NCBI GenBank assembly: GCA_034509495.1
Contig: CM067522.1
Coordinates: 2,971,268-3,035,267, forward strand
Length of the DNA: 64,000 nucleotides
Reading direction: 5' to 3'
DNA from: Acestrorhynchus altus
Taxonomy: Eukaryota; Chordata; Actinopteri; Characiformes; Acestrorhynchidae
The notes below the pieces were generated by a model, which did no database searches, was not told the DNA's origin, and worked only from the letters and a program-made list of their open reading frames with translations. The position numbers and the translations under genes are program-made. Shown here piece by piece: positions 55,386 to 64,000 of this stretch (the stretch's first letter is position 1; the number at the start of each line of letters is the position of its first letter).

Positions 55386-56300
55386 TGAAGCTCTAGGGTC
55401 TATTGATCCAGCTGTCAAAAATGGAAACCAGCCTTCTGTCAGATGGCTTATTTTCATCAACGCACCCTCAACTGACCACTCAATTGCAGCTAGGAAACTG
55501 CACTGGCCCCCAAAAAACAAGTGTTAAATGACAGGACAGAGCTAGTGATGTTTTCACATTAGATGGTTTTGTTGGAGCATCTGAAGGAGCTTGTTGATGG
55601 TTTCCAAACCTTAGAGATCTTTGAGACTTGGACCAGAGATTTTATGCAGATCCTTCAAAGTCCCTTCCATCAGATTATGGGAAACAGGCACACAGTTGCT
55701 CATGAAAGGGTGGGATTGGAAATGTAATCTTTGAGGCTAATTTCAAAGCCTACATCAAGGGAGTCAAGAGGTCTGGCAAGTTTGGTTTTGTGGTTTGAGA
55801 AGATAGTGAACCCAGAGCATTTAGTCAGCAAATGACCTCCCTGACTTCAAGGATGTATGGCTTAACTTCCCTGGGTTTGAATGTTTTAGAGGAATTTGAA
55901 TAACGTGCAAATAAAAAAAATCTTGTGACGGCCCTTTTTTTCACCATCATTCCAGTGTGATTTTTCTAAGGACTGTGCTCAGACTTGAAGCCCTAGGGTG
56001 TATTGATCCAAATGTCAAAAAGGAAATCAGCCTTCTGTCAGAAGGCACATTTTCATCAACCCTCCCTCGACTGACCGCTCAATCGCAGCTGGGAAAATGC
56101 ATTGCATTACTTTTGGCTGCATTGGCCCTGAAAGAACAATTGTGAAGTGACAGGACAGGGTCCACAATGCAGTGCTTATATTGATGCAGATCAATCCCAT
56201 TCCACAGCACATGATCCTGTTGGAAAATCCGAAGATGCTCTTTGATGCTTCCTGAGCCTTTGAGGTCAAACCTGACCAGGGGTCTCAGCATCTTTGTGAG
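55386..56300. repeat. direct duplication of an unknown dispersed repeat, ~600-bp offset
   Basis: About 55386-55640 recurs at about 55985-56290. Shared words include 'gaagc-ctagggt-tattgatcca', 'ccttctgtcaga-ggc', 'attttcatcaac', 'tc-actgacc-ctcaat', 'tgacaggacag', and 'ttgttggaaaatc/agcatc'. The copies are perhaps 75-80 per cent alike. The intervening ~340 bases are unlike either. Minus-strand frames over the right copy are 80 codons long with no recognised motif. It may be two insertions of one transposon rather than a local duplication. Confidence 0.6.
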
Positions 56301-58723
56301 ATCCTTTGACTTTCTCTCCATCTGTGTGCAGCATCAGTCAGTTTCTCAGTCATCACAATTGCCTTTGGAAGGTCAGGATTGGGAATGTTTTTCCAAGACT
56401 TGTCACAGCTTGAATTGTCCACTGACTTTGTGGTCTCGATTTGTTGTTTTCCCTGTAGTGCATCTGCCATAAATCACAGCTTGTCAGGCGTTGACCTCTT
56501 GGACTTTGCAAGGATTTGTGATTTCACTTGCCCTGCTGTGACCTTATACCACTTATACCGGCAATACAATCCTATTTGGGTGGCTATGTGGAAAAATATT
56601 GGGTAAAATATTGAACCAGGTTGGAGATTTGGGTCCTTTACTTATTTCCAAATGCATTTTGAATTACTACAGTACTGTCCAAGTCTTTGGTGTCTGTCCA
56701 GTTTGCATTTGCCATTTTGCATGTCATCCAATTGTTTGAAAGCTGATGCATGGACCTACATGTGCCTTCATGACCCCTCAAACCTCTCCCCATTCATTCA
56801 TGCTCATTCAACCTGTTCCCCACTCATTCATGCTCAGTATTGCAATGGTGATGATAAATTAGGACACCTTGGATAACCATCAACAGACACAAGCCTTGTG
56901 TGAATGTTTTTAAATAGTAGAGAAAGCTTATAGTTGCTCTCCAAAAGACCCTCCAGAAGACCGTGCTATCTATGCTCGAGCCAGTATCCCATTTTAGTTC
57001 ATTTTAAATCAACCATCTGTTATATGAGCAACATTTTTGTCCGTCAGTCGGAGGATTTCTTTTAGCTGCATGCTTAAAAAGGAAAAGGAAAGAAAACCTA
57101 CGGTGCTTTGCCAACCGTGGAACATGGGGAATTGAAGGAGTAATTCGATTATTAGATTCTGAGATTATAAAACCTTGTGCATATGGCTTGGGTCAAAACA
57201 TTTGTTGTTGCTTGTTTAAGCTGTAGGATCTACACTAACCTATGGTGCATAAACAAGTAAATCAGATTAGGACCACTCAGACAAGTCCAGGTGGTCACTT
57301 TTGAGAAAGCTAACGCAACAAATCACTTTTACAGCATGCGTGGTTTAGATTTTGTTTCAGCAAAGCATGTTGGCTTCCCATCTGGAAGCTTGCAAGTGCT
57401 GCCCAATGTACATCGAAGTTTCCCCTCTGCTCCTGCAGCTCATTAAGCAGGAGCTCTGTCCTCCCGTGCTCATGTCCTTCGTTTCATCCTCTCGGCAAGA
57501 CAGGTAGGCCAGCCCTTTGGCACTGAATTTGAACCCTCACTAATTGGAAAGAGGTGAGCGCCTTGTAGCCATATGGATGTGGACTGCTACTGGAGAGCTT
57601 TTTAATCTTCTCAAGATGGAGAAAAAGGGGGGAAGGGGGATTTGAGGCCCTTGTTTTCATGCAGAAAATAGCAGCTCTGGAATCCCTGCGTGGGCCGTTG
57701 GCGTGCCAGTGTTGATGCGGCACTTTCGGCCGATGCTGCACACTGGACTCTGTGGTGGATGAGAGTAGCAGATAATAACAGTGGTTGGGTTGGGGGAGTA
57801 CAGATAGTCCCGATTTTAATGCTGTTAATGGTCGCGTCAATGGGTTGCTGCTCCAGGGAGGTCTCCATGCTTGTAATGGTTCAGACTTTCTGGAGTGAAC
57901 AGTAATAAAGGGTATTGCATTTGAGCTGGTTTATTTGAGATTATTTATGAGCAACATCAAGACCTTCATTTCTGAGCCGTCAGTGACGTGGCATTTTGTC
58001 TCTGATGCGTTCTCTGTGGGGGAGGGTGGGGCTGTTATGAACAGTTTGATTTGAAAAGTTTCGTAAGGGCTTTTTATCGTTCTGGTCTTAGTGGTTTTGT
58101 CTTTCAATATTGCTTCAGGGAAGTGTTATTGCTGTTTTTGTTCTCCTTTTATGAAAGAAGTGAAAAGTTTCTCATGGAACTGTGAGGGAACTTTGGATTA
58201 AAATCAATGTCAGTCCAGTATGAAGTCCTTTTTTATTCTCTAAACACGAATATATGATTAATTTTTTTAATTTTACTGGAACGGAAAATTGGCTCACCTC
58301 GATTTCTTGGTCATATATGTTTTTAAAGATTTGATGAGCATAACAGTAAACGGTTTGTTTGGGTGATAAACGTACAGCCATGCTCGCTGGCCTCTTCGTT
58401 CGCAAATCTCCTGTGCGTTGTCAGAATGGAAAAAGTGAGATTTGATCTGCCTGTTTTGTTCTGTGTTCGGCCCCCTTAATAGAATAGAGCGCTCAAGAAC
58501 ATTCCAATGGTTTAGGCTGGCTTACCCCAGCGTTTATTTCTTCTGCTAGCAAGCAGAAGTAGTCGTGGTCCAGCAAAGCTCTTTGACGGGAGACTAGATG
58601 TTCTTTGTCTTATCCCTGAGGCTCAGGGGCCGATAGATTGTGCCTTTCCTTCCCATTACTGTGATATTGCTGGAGGCCCCACCAGGGTGGTCAGCAGTAG
58701 GCTTCATATGAAGCAATCAGTGC
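56301..58723. other. intronic stretch, no gene seen
   Basis: The first ~250 bases may still belong to the preceding repeat. An acceptor-like 'ctcctgcag' occurs near 57432-57440 but no phase-consistent exon follows. The interval 57600-57900 is GC-richer, with frames open on both strands and no recognised motif. Confidence 0.45.
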
Positions 58724-58769
58724 TGTGTGTGTGTGTGTTTGTCCGTGTGTGTGTGTGTGTGTGTGTGTA
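58724..58769. repeat. (TG)n microsatellite, interrupted
   Basis: Two TG runs separated by 'ttgtccg'. Confidence 0.9.
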
Positions 58770-60220
58770 TAGCTTCACCTATGCTGCATATCTGAAGCTG
58801 TTAGCTGTCAGATTGGAATCTGCATGGACTGTAGAAGCCCGCTAGGTCAGCAGTCCATGGGGCCACAACAACAAGGGTTGAATTTGCAGACTTTCCTGGA
58901 TCAGTTTGTTCTTATTTTCTCTTATTGGGGCCTGTTCCTGGTATGTAATGTCCTTGCTGTTTTGCGTCTCATGTACCTTCTGATTGTGCGTGGAATTGCT
59001 GATGGCTCTTTTGTTTTGCATTTTTATACCCCTAGACCCCCAAACCAAGAACCAATTACGGACCTTTATTTGGATTAGATCATGGCTTGAGCTGGTTAAA
59101 TGTGTACCAGAGAAAGCCATGTAACACAGCCTTTAACCAAACTGATCACATTACCCCGGTGACATCTCTATGCGTCAAGAAGGGCACATAGGATAGGATG
59201 CTCCACATGTGCAGCCAGTCTGCCAGCAAGTGCCTGTCTCTGCCCACAGCGGGTGGGGGCTCTCCATGGGAAATCAAATTTATTTGGCTCAACCAGACAT
59301 CCATATGTTCCACATACAAATGCAGACTCATGGTGAGGGGGATTTCAGGACAGCATGTCAACCACCTATAGTTGCTTTGTCTCTCCCTATTATGTCCAGC
59401 ATGATCTATATGGCCCTGTATGGTATTTATGTTCACCCTTGTGAGAAGTGGGATAACGAGTATAGAAGCTATAGGCCTTGACCTTGACCTTGTGTTTTCA
59501 TTTTTTTAAGAACGTATGTTAAAGTTTTAAACACACCTCTACATGTTGGTGTTTTGAATATGTCATTGTTCTGCCACTGTATTATGACACTGAAGTGTTT
59601 TAAGAGTAATAAAGTGTTTGCTGGGTTTTGTTGGACAGGACTTCAGCGACAAGAATCCAGCATCTGTGATTCTGGAAAAAAAACAACATCTTATTTGTTC
59701 CACTGCTGTGACCAACAGCAAAACTTGGCAAAATTCTTAACTGAGCCCTGGCTCGCCTCTGGTGTTGGCAGTTTTTCATCTTTGCTGTATTGAAAAGTTT
59801 GCTGTTGTCCGTCATACAGTCATAATGGAAATCCAATACTACATTGATCTGGAACCAGCTCCTGTCACCCAAGCACTAACCTACTCTCATATTTGAGACT
59901 GCAGAACTGTTTTTAGATCAGTGTGAAAAGTAGGCAATTTCCAACAAAACCCTTTTTGCTCGAGACGTTTCAGAGTCTGCGTAGTGGCACAAAGGAGATT
60001 CAGCCCGAGTTCTGCTCTATAGAAAACACTCTGCAGCTCATCTATTACTCCAAAAATCCTGCTTTTGTCTGGCTTTTCTATTTATGTGTGCTTGCAATCA
60101 TCCCATTGCCTATTCTAGTATTCATTCTATTATTCATTCCACTCGCTATTCTATACTGCGTCGCTTTTTCACAAGGTGCAGTGAGCAAGCACATTCCCTG
60201 GAGAGAGGCCAAAAGTACAA

Positions 60221-60221
<1 letters not shown>
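58770..60221. other. intronic stretch, no gene seen
   Basis: The ORF from 59923 contains a hydrophobic stretch (about residues 45-80) that would look like a membrane segment, but it runs straight into the TG repeat and lacks support as a gene. Nothing else is recognised. Confidence 0.45.
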
Positions 60222-60301
<80 letters not shown>

Positions 60302-60327
60302 TGCTTGTGTGTGTGTGTGTGTGTGCG
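60222..60327. repeat. (TG)n microsatellite, ~50 units
   Basis: Long TG run with TTTGTGCT and CG interruptions near the right end. Confidence 0.95.
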
Positions 60328-61189
60328 TGCATGGTTGAAGATTTCACAGGACTTAAGACAGGGCCTCAGACCTGATTTGTACACGGATTGGATTAGCTGT
60401 ATCAATTTAAGAATCTGCTGCAGCTGGGAGTATGAATGTGTGTTTGTTTTGTTTTCACTCCCACTTTGCGTAGGTCATCATATTTTTCTGTGTGTATGTT
60501 TGAAAATAGGTTCCCCATGCCGCGTCCCATTCCGGAATGCTCTCGCAGCCTATTTTTGGCCTTGGGGTGCTTTCAGGGTTCAACACAGAAGGGATTCCTG
60601 GATGGGATCACGTTCCTCCTGATCTGCCAAAATGCATTACAGAGCAGCCTGGCTGTCCTCATCTGCTATTTTAGAATTCAGCAACTGTAATTGGGCTAAA
60701 CCCCTGAATGAACTGCTATCAATCTGCTGTATCGAGCTGCATAGTTTTTTGTCTGATTGTGCCTCAAGACCAGCACTTAAACTGCACCAGGCTTATGAAT
60801 AGACCTCATTCTGCCTGGAATGAAGATGCAATGCTGTCGATTCAATTGCATGGATTTGGGAATTTTTTGTATCCGGTGCCATTTGACATATGTGACATTT
60901 TTGTCATTTTCAGTATATAGAGCTCCATGCCTGTTACTGTGAATAGCTGACTAATAGACAAGTTAAAGAAGTAAAAAAAAATGAATGAATAAAATGATCA
61001 AAATGACTTTATTTACATCTTCCACAGTTTCAGAAAAACATAAATATGTACGGCATCATACTTTTGGCAACCCTGCATGCTCAGTGCACCCCTTTTTCTA
61101 GCAGCTAAGAGTGTTTAATTCTAATTTGAGGGGGTTCCACTCAATCTTCCTCAAAAGGAAGACTTTCTAGTCTTTCTAGTTCTAGTTCG
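60328..61189. other. intronic stretch, possibly with conserved patches
   Basis: The interval 60510-60720 is free of recognised repeats and open in two frames over about 80 codons, but shows no motif and no phase-consistent splice pair. Confidence 0.4.
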
Positions 61190-61345
61190 TTGAGGTCAGG
61201 AGTCTTTTGAGGTAGTCCATTGTGGATTTTGAGGTGTGCTTAGGATTGTTATCCTGCTTTCATCCTCAGCTTGTCTTCTTGAAGTCATATTTATACAGGT
61301 GTTGCTGCATAGTAGAACAGTGCACCAGCACCTGACGGACAACAA
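61190..61345 (-). pseudogene. Tc1-like transposon relic (family A), minus strand
   Basis: 'ttatacaggtgttgctgcat' followed by 'agtagaacagtgcaccagca' matches 8012-8055 with few differences. The upstream words 'ttgaggtgtgcttaggattg' and 'ttatcctgct' are also Tc1-type on the minus strand. Confidence 0.6.
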
Positions 61346-61849
61346 ACCTGACACGAGAGAAGCAGCTCCAGGTCTCAGTTTCTGTTTCTTTGAACTGCAA
61401 CATCCATTTGTTTCTCTTCTCTTTAGCTTTCAGCAGAATGGTAAAGGATAGTTCAGGAGGCTCTCACACTGAACACTAGCACTGCCACTCAGCCAGCCTT
61501 TTTGCCACTCAGTGGGCATGGCCACAGTGCCAGCTGTGACATCACGTGCATACCCTCTACTACACAGGGCTTTGGATTTACCGTCAGGCTGTGTTTTAAA
61601 ACAAGTTCATAGCAATGTTGTGATAGACTGTTGTTGGTGACCGGAGATATTCAAGCTTCCTGTCCATCATGGACGGGAAGGGCGGGGCCACATTCCAGGC
61701 ACTGCGGACAGGAAGCACCTCGGCACTTCCTTCCTGTGCTGATACAATGCTCCAAACAGAAGTTGTGCCAAAACCTGAAAACACATTTACAAACAAGAGC
61801 TAGAACATGCATTCATTCATATACGGGTGTGCATGCCCTCGCTTGTGCT

Positions 61850-62035
61850 TCCACTCACTGGCCACTTTATTAGAAATACCACCTTGTGCTCCCATCAGTG
61901 GCCACTTTATTAGAAACACCACCTGTGTCCACTCAGTGGCCACTTTATTAGAAACACCACCTTGTGCCTCCACTTACTGGCCACTTTATTAGAAACACCT
62001 CCCTTGTGCTTCCACTCACCGGCCACTCTACCCCA
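61850..62035. repeat. ~41-bp tandem repeat of a GGCCACTTTATTAG transposon end
   Basis: Four to five copies of 'ggccactttattagaaacac' followed by 'cacc-ttgtg-c-tccactcac' occur with a period of about 40 bases. The core word is a terminal-repeat motif of a common fish DNA transposon, so a transposon end appears to have expanded into a minisatellite. A further single copy of 'cactggccactt' is at 63447-63458. Confidence 0.8.
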
Positions 62036-62165
62036 TTCCATTCTGGTCAGTTTCTGACCACTGTTGTTCAGATGGTATTGGGTGGGTCTAAAAGGGTTCT
62101 AGGCTTAGTGGTTCTCTGTTGACTTAAACGAGGGTCTTTAACAGCATTGTTGTAATCTGCCAGCA
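62036..62165. mobile_element. body fragment of the same non-autonomous element
   Basis: 'ccattccattctggtcagtt' with 'tctgaccactgttgttcaga' and 'ttagtggttctctgttgact' continues from the repeated terminus. I recognise it as following this terminus in fish genomes. No coding sequence. Confidence 0.45.
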
Positions 62166-63194
62166 CTGGCTACATTGAGGTGCCTGGAACATGTTCTGTT
62201 GTTGGAGGGTGGTGGGGTGGGGGGGTGGTGAGAGACAGGCAGATGTTGGATCTGCAGTGTGTTTGTGTTCGGTAGATCACGGTGCGCCGGGTTCTAAATG
62301 AGCCTAAACCAATTTGGCAGCTGCGTGCCACGACCTTGCGTATCGCTCTTCCTGGAATCTTTTTCGTAAACTGATGGAGCGCACTGGATGACTCTGACAT
62401 GCACAGTCCCACAGCACACAGCAGAACAGGCTCTTCTTTCAGTGCAGGATCCTGCTCTCTGCGATAATGGGCACTGATATCATGCTGGTTGTGGACAGCT
62501 GGGACGGCTGGTGGCACTGTAGGCACTGAGCCAACTGATCAGCAGCAGCAGTGGCATCATCATTGTCATCATCCTTATGTGTCTAATCTCCAGTCAGATG
62601 GATGGGATCGGTGTGGTTTGGATGAGTTGGCATGGGTTCCCTCTTGCCAGTTTGGGTTCTCTTTGTATTGTGTGAACATTAGGTGATAAAAAGACAGGCA
62701 ACACAAATGGTTCCAAATGTCATTCCCATTTTAAACCACTGACAAGTCAAGTGAAGAACAGTCCATAATCTCATAGTCCACAATATCATCGCAGAATACT
62801 AACCAGATGCTACCAGCCACCATCATTGAAGACCTGTGGGCAGCCATTGCACTGTCCACTGTTGGTGGTAATGCCTTCTAAGATGTAATCTGGTATAAAT
62901 GTAAATATGAACTGAGGAATGTTAAATCCCTGCAGAACTTCAGATACACATTGTGAGAACCGGGGCCACTATAATTTCGAGCCACTGAGAGAGAGAGGGG
63001 CCAATCACCAAAAGAAAAGTGATCAAAAGGGACACCAGTCACCAAAACAAAACCGACCGAATGGCAACTAACCCAATCAAAAACGACCACCTCCACCCAC
63101 CCAAAGCAAATAAAAGGGACCACCACCCATCTGTTGTTGAAGCGTTAGTGTAAGAGTCTGAGACAGCAAACTGTGATATTCTAGTTAACTGAGT
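62166..63194. other. intronic stretch, transposon debris likely
   Basis: 'agaagacctgtgggcagcca'-type words near 62830-62850 may be C-terminal Tc1 debris. The interval 62950-63140 is Lys/Pro-rich in codons (cca and aaa repeats) and starts 'tgtgagaaccggggccacta', which could be the edge of an LTR-like or unknown repeat. No exon is supported. Confidence 0.35.
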
Positions 63195-63310
63195 CAGGTC
63201 TTGTGGAGTTTTCCCAGTAAGCAATGGTCAATGCCTTCCAATATTACGTCCTACTGTGAAAGGTAAAGCAGTGAACTGGTGACTGGGTCGTGGGTGCCGA
63301 AGGCTGACTG
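63195..63310 (+). pseudogene. Tc1-like fragment (family D)
   Basis: 'gtcttgtggagttttcccag' with 'taagcaatggtcaatgcctt' and 'gtgaactggtgactgggtcg' with 'tgggtgccgaaggctgac' corresponds to the N-terminal part of the transposase gene represented at 13110-13525. Confidence 0.65.
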
Positions 63311-63874
63311 ATAATCATAGAGTTCAAACCTCACAACTTCTAAGCCTTTTGAGATCTGCTGCAAGATCTTTAGAGACCTTGTGGGGTCCTCGCCTCGATG
63401 AATCAGAGCCGTTAAGGTGGCAAACACCTACGTTGTGCTTTCAATCACTGGCCACTTAAGCAGACAAGATTAAACTGGTTTTATTTGTGTAAACCACAGC
63501 TGTTCCACTGTGTCTCCAGATATAAAAAAGCTCATTTCAGTTTGGTTTGTTGTTTCTGATGAACTTTTGGCTTCCACATCGAATGTCTGTGTATGAATTT
63601 TAGGAGGAAACGGTAACCCACACTTCTCCCTCTCTTTTAGAATCTAAAAAGCTTTTTTAAAAAGCCAGCCCTGTGACATTGTTGGGAAATGCTTTTAAAG
63701 AGTGTTTTTAAAGATGAATGAAAACATTTTCTAAGAAGACAAAGTTCAAGCAGACGAGCGGAACCGCAATCAAATTGTCGTTTGTTCTGTTGAAGGGCTT
63801 CCTCATCCTGTCACCATGCGACCATGTCGAAGGATTCCCGGGTCACTGAAGATGATTTGCAATGTCTCTGATAT

Positions 63875-63879
<5 letters not shown>
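63311..63879. other. intronic stretch, no gene seen
   Basis: AT-rich with a 'ggccactt' remnant near 63450. No exon is recognised. Confidence 0.5.
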
Positions 63880-63933
<54 letters not shown>

Positions 63934-64000
63934 CAGAGAGAGAGAGAGAGACAGAGAGAGAGAGGGAGTGAGAGAGAGAGTGAGATAGATGGACTGAGAG
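63880..64000. repeat. (GA)n tract running off the window
   Basis: GA run with GGAC, CAGA and GTGA interruptions. Its right end lies outside the window. Confidence 0.95.

Noticed and set aside
59923..60375. 150-codon ORF with a membrane-like segment
   Set aside because: It runs into a (TG)n repeat, lacks a good start context and has no known motif. Hydrophobic stretches are common in T-rich DNA.

Overview
This is vertebrate, and almost certainly teleost, nuclear DNA. It is AT-rich with intron-scale spacing and many long (TG)n, (CT)n and (GA)n microsatellites. Decayed Tc1/mariner-type transposons, tRNA-derived SINEs, LINE 3' ends and fold-back MITEs recur throughout. Several of these families (the 'ggtgtcccaatacttttgtcc' terminus, the GGCCACTTTATTAG repeat, the Tc1 families) are ones I associate with otophysan fishes such as characins, catfishes and electric fishes. 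That placement rests on memory, not on a search. There is no bacterial-style gene organisation, no CRISPR array and no recognisable rRNA or functional tRNA gene.

Only one protein-coding gene is clearly recognisable. An exon at 17112-17331 on the + strand carries a 5'-UTR remnant and a start codon at 17152, and codes exactly 60 residues before a consensus donor. Its product matches the N-terminal coiled coil of ARVCF, a p120/delta-catenin family armadillo-repeat protein that binds cadherin juxtamembrane tails. A second tiny exon at 36081-36101 (Met-Pro-Ala-Glu-Val-Lys-Gln, then a donor) ends in the same phase and lies beside a CT/CA-rich, promoter-like stretch. I propose it as an alternative first exon that would give an ARVCF isoform lacking the coiled coil. 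No armadillo-repeat exon was found, so from 17.3 kb to the window end the DNA reads as a very long 5' intron. An isolated exon-like segment at 6972-7077 could not be assigned.

Layout. 0-17 kb: upstream DNA with several Tc1 relics (2.25-2.73, 3.29-3.84, 4.49-4.72, 7.90-8.06, 13.1-13.5 kb), the exon-like segment at 7.0 kb, a CT-rich block at 8.6-9.2 kb and a SINE at 11.5 kb. 17.1-17.3 kb: arvcf first coding exon. 18-29 kb: LINE fragments (18.1-18.9, 22.6, 25.9-26.2 kb), a SINE (20.1-20.5 kb), a deleted Tc1-type element with both termini (22.75-23.28 kb) and other transposon relics. 29.5-33.2 kb: a cluster of four unrelated tandem repeats, including a CpG-bearing 19-bp minisatellite and an AT-rich array with a 404-bp internal duplication. 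35-37 kb: CT/CA microsatellites around the proposed alternative first exon, then a MITE. 37-64 kb: intron-like DNA with Tc1 relics at 38, 46.5, 49.5, 61.2 and 63.2 kb, a composite fold-back element at 43.7 kb, a 72-bp palindromic minisatellite at 48.3 kb that keeps an ORF open, a SINE at 52.7-53.1 kb, a 0.6-kb-offset duplication at 55.4-56.3 kb, and a GA tract at the right edge.

I did not find a convincing new biological system. The observations most worth checking are the proposed alternative arvcf start, the 30.9-31.5 kb CpG minisatellite, the 48.3 kb palindromic coding-frame minisatellite and the unassigned exon at 7.0 kb. Family names for repeats come from recognition of the sequence and were not searched. 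Element boundaries are approximate unless a terminus is described.
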